Positions 49,881-60,762 of a DNA stretch of 64,000 nucleotides are shown here, piece after piece; positions within the stretch are counted from its first letter, which is position 1, and every line of letters begins with the position of its first letter. Below the pieces are notes generated by a model that was given only the letters and a program-made list of their open reading frames with translations, was not told the DNA's origin and ran no database searches. Location: NCBI GenBank assembly GCA_020809705.1, contig CP085831.1:5518001-5582000 (forward strand). The letters run 5' to 3'. This stretch comes from Calonectria ilicicola. Taxonomy: Eukaryota; Ascomycota; Sordariomycetes; Hypocreales; Nectriaceae. The position numbers and the translations under genes were made by a program.

Positions 49881-50358
49881 ATTCTTTAATTTTTCTTTTT
49901 TAAAAGATTAATATATTATATAATAAATAAAATTATTAAAAATTTAAAAAGAATTAATATTATATTATTATTTTTTAAATTAATAAAGATTTATTATAAT
50001 AAATAAGAGTTATAAATATAAATTATATATAATTAAAAGTATAAATAAGAACTTTAAAAAAAGCTTATTTAAAAAGATAAAGTTTTAAAGAATTTAAATA
50101 TATTTTTTATTTTAATTTTTAAAAGTATTTTAATTATAAAATTAAAAAAATAAGAATTTTAAGATTTAAAGAATATTAAAAAGTAAATATTATTATTATT
50201 TATAATATAAATTTTATATAATATAAAGAAAATTATAATATTTATAAAAGATTTTATAATTATAATAATTTAGTAATAAAAATAGTTTTAAATATAATAA
50301 TAGTAACTTTAGGTTTAATAGTAGTAATTCTAGATAGATATATTATATTAATTGCACA

Positions 50359-50536
50359 TATACCAAATATATACTAGCATAAAACACTATAAGGCAAGAA
50401 CACCTATAATAATATTATATAATAAACACAGGCAAACAGTTCTACAGTTCATCAAGTTAAAGTCTTAGTAATAAGAACAGAGGTCTATTGCAGTCCTATT
50501 TGTGCTTCACCCCAGTTGTGAATCCAGTTCGTTACA
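50359..50536. repeat. 178-bp LTR-like direct repeat, right copy
   Basis: The partner is 49703-49880. Its right half is barely mutated (CAGTTCTACAGTTCATCAAG) and ends in GTTACA. The spacer is only 478 bp, as in small non-autonomous LTR elements. No target duplication was recognised. Confidence 0.65.
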
Positions 50537-53500
50537 GAATTACGGAATGAGCTTATGCCTATGAAGTGAGAAGTGAGCGAGCTGGAAATATAAAAGGATA
50601 TTTATATATAATATATTTGAGAAATATAAATCTTTATTTAATTTTGTAATAGGGTGAAAGTTATAATAGATTAATTATAAAAGTTAAGATTAAAGTTAAA
50701 TTTAATAATTATTATATTATAATATTATATTAAAGAGAGATAAATTATTATTTAATTATATATATTAAATTATTTAAATTTTTTATATAAATTAAATTTA
50801 TAAAATTCTTTATAGCTTTTTTATTAAATATTTTTTATTTTTTTTATTTTTAAAGGCTTTATTATAAAAGATTATGTTTAGTAGTTAAATACTTTAAGAA
50901 TATTAATAGATTTAATAATTTAAAATATAACTTTATATTTAATTTTATTATTATTATATTAATTAATATTAATTAAATTAGGATTATTTAGATTAAAGAT
51001 TAATATAATATAAATTTTATTAATATTTTATAAAGTATTCTTAAAGCTTTATAAAGAACTTTTTAAAATTTTTTTAAATATAAAGGAGGAAATAATAGAT
51101 ATTTTAATATTAATAATAATATATTATTAAAAAAAATATAAATCTTTTTAATTAAGATCCTTTTAATATTAGATATAAAGATAATAAATCTTTTTTTATA
51201 TAAGGTATACTTAAAAGTATATTTAATATTTATTATATTTTACTTTTTTTAAAAAATAATTTAAATTTTAATTTAATATCTTCAAATTTATTAGAAGTTC
51301 CTATAAAAATATTAATAATAAAAGATATTATAAAAATTATAACTAATAAAAGTATTACTTTCTTTAAAAAGTTTTAAAATTTAAAAATTATAATAAAGAT
51401 ATAATTATTCTTATTAATTAGTAGATTTATTAAGTATTAATAATTAAAAAGATTAATTATTTTATTAATATATAAGAAAGATAATTTAAAAATAAATTAA
51501 ATTTTTACTTTCTTTATTATTTTTTTATATAAAAGTATAAAAGAAAGTATATTAATTAATAAAAGAATAAAAATCTAAAAAGTATAGAAATTATAGTAAA
51601 AGGATTTATCTACCTAATCTAAGGTAAAGTAGGTAGATCTATATATTAAGTAATAGTATTTTAGTTAATTATTATTAAATAATAATAAAGAATTTTATTT
51701 TAAAATAATCTTATTTAAATTAATTACCTAATTAATAATAATATTTTAAAAAGTAGTAATTAGAAATCCTTTACTATTTAAAAGGGTATATAGATTAAGT
51801 TTAAATAGAAGTTAATAAGGGTAATTTTATAATTAAGGTTAAGTAAATAATATATATATTTGGAGACTTATATTATAAATTACTTTAATAAATATTTTAT
51901 AGATCTTCTCTTTATTATTATTATTAGAGAAATATAAATCTAGCTTCTTAAGTACTTATATTAAGATAAAAAAGTAAATCTTTCTAGTTATCCAAAACTA
52001 TTAATTCTTTTATTATAGTTTATTTATTAGATAGCTAAAGATTATAAAATTAAAGCTAAGATAGATTTTTTGTAGATTGGTGTTTTAATAAGCTTTAAGT
52101 AATAAAAAGGTATATTTAGGATTTTATATATAAGAAGAAGGTATTAAAAGAAATCTAGTAAAAGCTTTAATATTAAGATCTTTTATATATTATAAGTTAG
52201 GATTAAAGAGCTAGGTAGGAGTATTAAGCTAAGTAATAAAAGATAAAATTAAGTTATTATTAAGCTTTTTTTAATTATTTAAAGATTTTTAAAGGTAGTT
52301 TCTATTAATATAAAATAAATTAGATTTAGATATAATATATATAGTATTAGTAAGATAAAATAAATAAAATATAGATATTTTTAATAAAAGTAAAAAACCT
52401 AATTTACTTAAAATCTTTTATTTAAATATTAATATTTAATAAATATATTAAATTTTTAAATAAAAAATAAAATAATTAAAAATAATTTATAATTAGTAAT
52501 TATAAAATCTAAAGTAATATTTTACTTATAAAATAGTTCCTTATAATAATATTACTTAATCCTTATCGATTATATAATAGAACTATCTATTATCTAAATT
52601 AAAGCATTATTTATATTTTAAATCTATTAATATTTTATTCTTTTTTTAAAGAACTAATTAAATAAATATAAGTAAATAAGTAATATATAGGCTTTTTAAC
52701 TTTTATATTTATTAAGATTAAGAAGTAAAAATAAAAAACTATAATAAAAACTAAGCCTAGGTTTTTAAGTAATCTAATTATTTATTAATAATTTTATTTA
52801 AATATAATAATATTATCTTATATAATTTTTAATTAAATAAGAAAATTAATAATATTATTTTTTTTAATTAAAATTATATTAATTAAAGAAGTTTAAAGAT
52901 AATTAAAGGTAAAAATAAATATTACTTAATAAATATAATAAAATTAAAAGATTTAATTTATAAGAAGGATATTTATAGAGATAAAGAAATAAATTTTAAT
53001 AAAAAAATAGATTATTATTATTTTATAATTAATTAAAAAGGGGAAGGAATATATAAAGAAAGAAGGAATAGATAAAAATTGTAATATTATAAGAATAAGA
53101 TTAGATTTAGTTTAGGAGAGAATAGAAGTAATATAAAAAGGGTATTAGAGGAGAATTAGAAAGATAATAAAATAAAAACTAGGAAAAGGTAATAAAATAA
53201 AGAAGGAGAGAAAGGAATATAATTAAGGTAAGAATTTAATTAGAATTATATAGAGAAAAAGAAGTATTTATTTTACTTTAAATAATTATATATTTTTAGA
53301 ATTAATTCTAATATTAGATTGATAATTATTATAGTATATATAATTAATAAAAGAATAATTAACTTATTTTTTTAATATTATTAAAGTATATTAAAGAATA
53401 GCTCTTTTAATCTTTAAATTCTATAATAGACTTTTAAATATATAATAATATAATTAATAAATTAAATTAAAGTTTAGATATTATAATATTAAAAGAAAAT

Positions 53501-53710
53501 ATATAGAAAATTAATAATATATTAATATAATTAAGATTAAATACTTAATCTAATATAAATAATATAATACCTATAATACCTATAATACCTTTAAATTTAG
53601 AATATATAAATAATAGAAAGTATACTAAATATAAAAACTATTAGACTCTATAAGCAACTAAGATTTATTATATATATTTTACTTATTATAAAAGTAGAAA
53701 TTAATATCTT

Positions 53711-54540
53711 TATATTAAATATAAAAAATCCTAAAATCTAGAAATATTTAATTTAAATAAGACTTATCTTTTTTATTAATAAAAAAAAAAAGATAAGAAT
53801 AAAAAGACTAGAGTTAAAGTAAAAATAAGTATAAAACCAAATTAAGATTAATTAATACTTTTATAATAATTATAAAAAAATCTAAGACCTAGAAGTATCT
53901 AATTTAAGTAAAATCTACCTCTCTTATTAGAAGAAAGGAGTAATAATAAGAGAAAGAAGTATCTAGACTATAAGAGAATAAATAAAAAGCTAAATTAGCA
54001 CTAGCTAGTGCCTTTATTATTTATATTATAAAGTCTAGAACTTAAAGGAATCTAATTTAAGAAAGGCTTATATTTTCTATTAGTTAAAGTAAATTAAAAT
54101 AAAGAAAAGAATAAAATAAAGAATAAAAGAATAATTAAAGGGTAAAATTAATATTAAATAATACCTCTATAATAAATATTATAAGATTTAAAATCTAGAA
54201 GTATCTGATTTAAGTAAGAGTTATATTATCTATTAGTAGAAGACTATAAATTTAAAAAAAGGGTTATAAAGGTTAAAAGAGAAAGAATAAAATACTAAAA
54301 TTAATATCTTTATAATATATATTAGAAGATCTAGGACCTAGATATATCTAATCTAGGTAAGACTTGCCCCTTTTATTAGGAAAAGTATATTAAATAAAGG
54401 AGAAAGAAGTAGAAGGCTATAATAATATAAATTAAATATTAAATTAATATTATTAATTAATATATTTATATTTAATATTATAAGATCTAGGATTTTAAAG
54501 TATTTAATTTAAATATATATTATATTACTTATTAATAAAA
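53711..54540 (+). repeat. Six tandem ~150-bp coding repeats, decayed CxxC...CxxC modules
   Basis: Units start at about 53711, 53862, 54018, 54168, 54311 and 54467. Translated with RIP in mind they share the pattern [C/Y]-x2-[C/Y]-x-K-x-[Q/*]-[N/D]-L-x4-N-L-x-K-x-[C/Y]-x2-[C/Y]-[Q/*]. For example, the fifth unit reads YNIY-KI-DLDISNLGKTCPFY. Tyrosine and stop codons stand where cysteine and glutamine would be, as G-to-A and C-to-T produce. This implies an ancestral array of zinc-binding-type modules with a period of about 50 residues. Confidence 0.6.
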
Positions 54541-57500
54541 GGTAATAGAATTAAAAAGAAAGAGTATTAGGGCTATAAGAGAATAAGGCTTTAAAAAAGA
54601 TTAATTCTAGTTATAATAAAGTATTACTAAATAATTAGAATCCTTATAAAGAGCTTTTAAATTACTAGAAGATAAGTATATAGTAAAGGAAAAACTTTTA
54701 TATAAAGATAAATAAATAAAGCTAATATTACTAGATTGAAAGGTATTTACTATAATAAACTTTTATTAGGCTTTATATAATAAGAATATATTATTTACCT
54801 AGATTTATATATTATATTATTAAAAGTTTAATAAAAATAATATAATTAATATAAATTAAAAAGAATAGGAAATATATAGTATAAAAAAGACTTATTAAAG
54901 TCTATTCTTATATCAAAAATATTTTTACCTTAGACATAATATTAAAATCTATAAAGACTATAAATAATAAGTATAATTATTAGAAATAAATATAAGAATC
55001 TTATTTTACTAAAAGCTAGACTGTAAGTATATATATTCTAAAAAGTTTAAGGGCTTAATACTTATTAAAGAAGCCCTTATTATATTAAATATATACTTTA
55101 GATATATTATAAAGATTAATAAAAGGAGAAGTAATATCTAAAATATTAAATATATTAAATATATTAAAGAATATATTATTATTTTTTTAAATAATATTAA
55201 ATAAATTATTATAAAAATCTTATTATATTCCCTTTTATATATACTAAATAATATATATATAATATAATATAGAAAAAACCAGCCTAGACCATAAGATCTA
55301 AGTAAGCTATTATCAGTACATAGGTAGAAGGTGGAGCAGGCCTTGCTATGGTTAAAGCAAAACAATCTATATTATAAAGATATCCAAATTAATATAATAG
55401 AAATAGATATTTAGGGTTAGCTTTTATATAGAATATTAAAGTAAGTCTTTAAAAAAATTAAAGAGAACTAGCTAATAATTTATAAGAAGATAAGAATTAT
55501 ATATATTATATTAATAATTAAATATAATATTAAAAAGAAATATATAAGAATAATAATATAAATTTAGTAAAAGTTAGTTAATAAAAATAAAATATTTAGT
55601 AATTAGAATAATCTTGAATATAATAATATTAGAAGGGATGATTTTGAAGATAGTACTAAAGGGAGCTTTTTTAATCAAATCTATTGCTTTAGTATATTTT
55701 CCTTAGATATACTACTAGGGGATAATAAGATAATTAAGTTATAATATATAATTGACTTATTAGCTAGCACCAATATACTAAGTACCTATAAAAACTATTT
55801 AATAGAGAATATATAATAAGATAAAAATAGATATCTATTTATATATATTTTAAAATTAGAAAAATATATAAATAATAATAATATTTGATATTAGATAAAA
55901 ACATTCTTAATACTTTTATTATTTAGATTTAGGGTTTTATAATATAAAGAGAAAATAGAATCTAATCTTTAAAAGCATTATTTAAATAATCTATATAGAG
56001 AAGATCCACTAAACTTCTTATATATATTTAAATATAATATAAATCTTTAAATATAAATAAAAGTAATATTATAAAAATATAATACTTAATTTATAAATTA
56101 CTAAGTTTTCTTATTTTTAATTTTTAATATAAAAATTTAATTTAAAAATTAAAAAGTAAGTATAATTAATATTAAATAAAGTGATTTTTTAAAAATTAAA
56201 TATATTATATAATCTTTATTATTAATAAAATTAAAAAAAATTAAAAAAAATTAGAGGAAGATAGGAAAATAGAAGATAAGGAAATTAAAAAGCTTTTAAA
56301 ATATATCTCCTATTATAGATATAAGTAGTTAATATTAAAGAAAGTAAAGCTTATTATATAATAGAAGATTAAATTTTTTATTATTTATTATAGAATATTA
56401 ATAATATGGTTTATTATTAGCTCTAATAACTTAATTAATCTAATTAAGTTATAATTAATAATATATTAGAGAAATAAGGATAGTAATAAAATTGATAATA
56501 GTATAACCAATTATACTAATAATGATTTTAAGAGAATGTTTAATAAGAGAATAAAAAACTTATATAAGAGTATAAAATTAGGTATACTAAATGTACTTAA
56601 GTTAGCTATATTTTTTTATTATAAAATTAATCTTTTTTTAAAAAATATATTAAAATTAATAAAAAATCTATATTTAATAAAATTAATTAATATTTTAGTA
56701 TAATAGAAACTAATAAATAAGACATACTTTATCTCTATAATCTAATATAATTAAAAAAAATCTAGATCTTAATAATATTATTAGTATAATTAGAGATAAT
56801 ATTAATAAAGGTATTCTAAAAATCTAAAAGTAGATCCTTAAGTATATTAATATTATATTTATAAAGGACCTAGATAAAATAGTACTTGAAAAAGATAAAA
56901 ATATTAGGTAGTTAATCTATAGTAATATTTTTTATAAGATATAAGATTAGGAATAATTTACTAAAGAGTTTAATATAGAGGTAAGCTTTATAATAATGAT
57001 TATATAAAATTATATTTATAATAATTTATATATAAAATATATTATTAAAAAAGAAGCTAGAAACCACTATTAGTTCAGAGCTTTATAGAAGCTTGTTATA
57101 AAGTTAGGCTTTACCTTTAATAGAATGCTATAATTATGTTATATATATTCTATAATTAATAGATATAATATAGCTTTAATTATTAGTCTAAGATATAACT
57201 ATAATATTTTCTTTATAAAAACCTCTTTTAAGTTCTTAGTACTTATCTATTACTTTACTAATTATATTATAAAGATTAAGGATCTAAGTTAGAAGTATAT
57301 AGCTATAGTAATAGAACTATATTTAAAGAATATTAATATAAAGATATTTAAGAATAATAAAAGAAAATAATTTAATATATTAAATATTACTTTTATTAAT
57401 TACTTTTAATAATATATATTAAGTATTATTAATTAATTATTTATTTAATAATTTTTATCTTATATAAAGATTCTTATATATTTACTTTATTATTTTAATA

Positions 57501-57610
57501 AATTCTTAAGCACTTTATAATAAGCTTATATTAATATAATATTATCTTACTAAAGTATATTTTAAAGATAGCTATATTTTAAATACTTAAATAAAAAAAT
57601 AGATTTAAAT

Positions 57611-57790
57611 AATAATAATTTTAATATAAATAATTATATAATTAATAATATTAATAATATTAATATATTTTATATTAATAATAATTTTAATATAAATAAT
57701 TATATAATTAATAATATTAATAATATTAATATATTTTATATTAATAATAATTTTAATATAAATAATTATATAATTAATAATATTAATAAT
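57611..57790 (+). repeat. 66-bp tandem minisatellite, about 2.7 copies
   Basis: Units start at 57611, 57677 and 57743 and are almost identical. The length of 66 bp is 22 codons, so the repeat is frame-preserving and would encode an Asn/Ile-rich insertion in the surrounding coding relic. Confidence 0.85.
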
Positions 57791-59191
57791 AATATTATAA
57801 AAGATAATATATTTAAAGAAAAGATAGTTAAGATTGAGGAAATATATAAAGAAGGTAGTTATAAGGTAGAGAGGAATTAGGCTAATAATAATTAGTTAGA
57901 AAGTATTTAGTAAGAAAAAGATAAATCTATTAAAAATTAAATCTTAATTAATAAAGGGGGAAAGAAACTTTTAATATTTAAAATCTATTATTATTAAAAG
58001 AAGATCTTAAAGTTATTATACTTTTATAATTATCTCTCTTTTATTTAAATATAAAAAAAAATATATATTTATTTAAAAAAGTTTATAAAAATTAAATTTA
58101 ATTAAAATTAAAGTATAAGTAAGAAGTAAATATAATCTATTAGATTAAAATTAAAGATTTATTTATAATAAAATCTATTAAAACTTATATTAATATAATA
58201 AAGTAAATAAATTAAAAGGAAAAGTAGCTTCTTATTATTAATAAGATTAATATACTTAATATATATATATTTTATATAATAAATAAGTAGATATACTGAT
58301 TTTATAAAATAGATTAGGACTTTAGAAAGATCTTAATAATCTTATTTTTTAAAGATTTTAGTTAATTTTAATTAATAAAGGATAGATTTATTTTTACTTT
58401 AGATAATAATATTATTAATAAAGAATTATAATTAACTTAATACCTTTAATAAAAATTTATAAATATTATCTTATTTAATAAGTAAATATAAGTAATTAAA
58501 AACTTATAATTATAAAGATTATTATAATAAATTTAATAAGGAAAATAAAATAAAACTAATATAAAGCTTCTTAATAATAAATACTTCTATAAAAGTTAGG
58601 TAATCTCTTAAAGTATTAATATTATTATAATTATATTCTTAAATTCTAATTATTAAAATCTAAATATAAAAATAACCTTAAACTAGTAAAAGAGAGAAAG
58701 GAAGGTAGCTTACTTATTTTTACCTTAATATATATAAATAAATAGAAAGAAGGTAGTAGTAAGTAAGAGAGAAGTATAGCTTATAGTAGATCTTGAAGAT
58801 AATAACAGCTATCTAATCCTAGCTATATTTATATTTATATCTAGTATAAAAGTAATTATTAATAAAAATAAGAACCTTAGCTTTAAGATTATTAATAATA
58901 TAATATATAAAGTATAAAAAATTATTATTAATAAAATATATTCTAAATATTAAATATTTTTATTATTTATTATCTATTTTAAATCTTTAATTAAGCTTTT
59001 TATTAAATTAAATAATATTAAATACTACTACTTTTACTATATATTATCTAGAATATTACTCTTAATTCTAAAAAGCTTTATAATCTATTCTAATAAAATA
59101 TTATAATTTTAATAATAATATTCTATTTTAAAAAAAGCTTTATATATATAGTAACTTTTATATATATTAATTATAAGATTTAAGGCTATAT

Positions 59192-60011
59192 GTCTTTCAT
59201 ATAGTTATTTTCTTCCTTTTAGGAAAGGAAGATGCCGACAAGGTCACAGGACCTAAAGGCACGCCTCATAATAGACTTTCACATCGATTAGTACAATCGC
59301 CCTTGTGCCAACTCTGAAGCCTAAAGGCAACATAAGATGAAAACCTTGATAGATAGAACCCTTGTATAATAAAAGGAAGAATTTTACTTAAATAAACCTC
59401 TCTTAAATAACCCTCTTTTAAATATATATTAAATAGATCCTTTTAAAAATATATATATATATAATTAAGATATTTAAATAATATATTATTTATAAAAGTA
59501 ATAATCCTTTAAAAATAAAATCTATAATTTAATATATTTATTAAAAAATCTAAATTAATAATATTAAATTAAATATAAAAAATTAAAAATTAAAAAAACT
59601 TTAAAAAAAAGTAATAAAAATATAAAAGTAAAATAATATAAAAAATTAAATTAAAATTAAATTAATCTTTTAAAAATATAAACTCCTTTTTAAAAAAAGA
59701 ATCTTTTAAATAAAAATAAAATTTTTATTTAAAAATAATAATAAATAATAAAACTAATATTAAGGTATTTTAATATATTTAAATATAAAAGATCTTCCTT
59801 TAAGAAGAATTAAAAGAGATTTTTAAAGGAAATAAAGAATAAGGGTTTTATATAGATTAATATATTAAATTAAATAATTATAAATATAGTATAGTGGAAG
59901 GAAAAAGGCAGGAAAGGCTGCTTTTAAATGGATACTAGAATAGGAAATATAAACAACAGTTCAATCAAACAACTAACAGGATACGAGCAGTGTGACAGGA
60001 TACGAGCAGTG
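59192..60011 (+). mobile_element. 820-bp non-autonomous relative nested in the large unclassified element
   Basis: It is flanked by a 14-bp direct repeat ATTTAAGGCTATAT (59178-59191 and 60012-60025). Its first ~690 bases match the first ~690 of the large element (48974 onward), and its last ~110 match the end of the large element (60630-60742), including the doubled GACAGGATACGAGCAGTG tail. It is therefore an internally deleted copy that inserted by the same mechanism. It is less RIP-mutated than its parent and shows the ancestral sequence (for example TCGCCCTTGTGCCAACTCTG). Confidence 0.75.
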
Positions 60012-60742
60012 ATTTAAGGCTATATATTAGAATAAATTATAATAAAATTTAAAAAGGTTAAAATAAGTAGTGATAAAGAGCTTCTAAAATATAACTAATA
60101 TAGTCTTTATATCTAGCTATTATAATATAAATTATTAAATAATATTATATTAATATTAAAAATTTAAATAAATAATATTATTAAAAATAAATAAAATAAT
60201 AAAATAAATTTTATTAAAAAATAATTAATTTTATTTTATAAAATAATAATATAAAAAGTATAAATCTTATTATAAATATAATTAAAATAATAATTAATAT
60301 AAAAAAAATAAAATAATTTTATAATAATTAATAAAAATAAAAATAAAAAAATAAATCTTTTTAATTTATATTATTTTTTTTATAATTTAAAATTATATTT
60401 ATTATAAATTTAAGTATTATAAATAACACCCAAATAAACCCTAAAAAATCCACAAAAGCTCTAAACAGCTTATTAAAAGCTATAAAAGATAATAAAAGAC
60501 CTAGAATTAATATCAAATAACTTAGGACCAATTAAATCAACAGACATCAAGTCATTTCTACTTCACCCTAGTCGTTACCCCCTAGAACACAACCGAGGTA
60601 AGAAGTAACTCTCGTTCCTCGAGCATATAATAATAGAAGGAAAAGGAAGGAAAAGAGCAGGAAAGGTAGAATAGGAAATGCAAACAACGGTTCAATCAAA
60701 TAACTAACAGGATACGATCAGTGTGACAGGATATGAGCAGTG

Positions 60743-60762
60743 GTGCAATTTGCTTGCGTCTT
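60743..60762. repeat. Right copy of 20-bp target duplication
   Basis: Identical to 48959-48978 and part of the reading frame of the interrupted gene. Confidence 0.88.

Larger units (their letters stand above)
53650..58800 (+). pseudogene. Helitron-like replication/helicase coding relic
   Basis: On the plus strand, after an array of CxxC modules, a segment from about 55300 reads DLSKLLSVHR then KVEQALLWLKQNNLYYKDI. This resembles the DUF6570 domain found before the helicase part of fungal Helitrons (family recalled, not searched). Near 57180 LIISLRYNYNIFFI and IYYFTNYI match the Helitron segment of type LRCNHDI...YITNY. At about 57960-58060 a stretch like KKLLIFKIYYY and YFYNYLSFI may continue it. 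Stop codons occur every few dozen bases, nearly all explainable as C-to-T or G-to-A. No intact frame remains and the Rep histidine motif was not found. Confidence 0.5.
48974..60742 (+). mobile_element. Unclassified 11.77 kb element with long target duplication and Helitron-like coding relics
   Basis: The block is flanked by a perfect 20-bp direct repeat of host coding sequence (48959-48978 and 60743-60762). Comparison with the related insertion at 59192-60011 puts the start at GTCTTTCATATAG (48974) and the end at ...GAGCAGTG (60742), so the duplication is 15 bp, or up to 20 with shared bases. The ends are not inverted repeats. The 5' end has a hairpin at 48994-49013. The 3' end carries two tandem copies of a unit like GACAGGATACGAGCAGTG. 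The interior is RIP-degraded. Plus-strand coding relics include a repeated CxxC module (53.7-54.55 kb), a DUF6570-like segment (55.3 kb) and a Helitron-like segment (57.2 kb). Whether these belong to the element or to another insertion inside it cannot be settled here. Confidence 0.7.

Noticed and set aside
55138..55365. 75-codon minus-strand frame in the AT-rich block
   Set aside because: It is the antisense of the Helitron-like segment that reads on the plus strand.
48974..60742. Calling the whole block an LTR retrotransposon with 700-bp LTRs
   Set aside because: The right-hand repeat (59192-60011) has its own flanking 14-bp duplication and carries both ends of the large element, so it is a separate nested insertion and not a terminal repeat.
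48974..60742. Calling the whole block a plain Helitron
   Set aside because: The left end does contain TC, but the right end GAGCAGTG is not CTRR, and a 15-20 bp target duplication is present.
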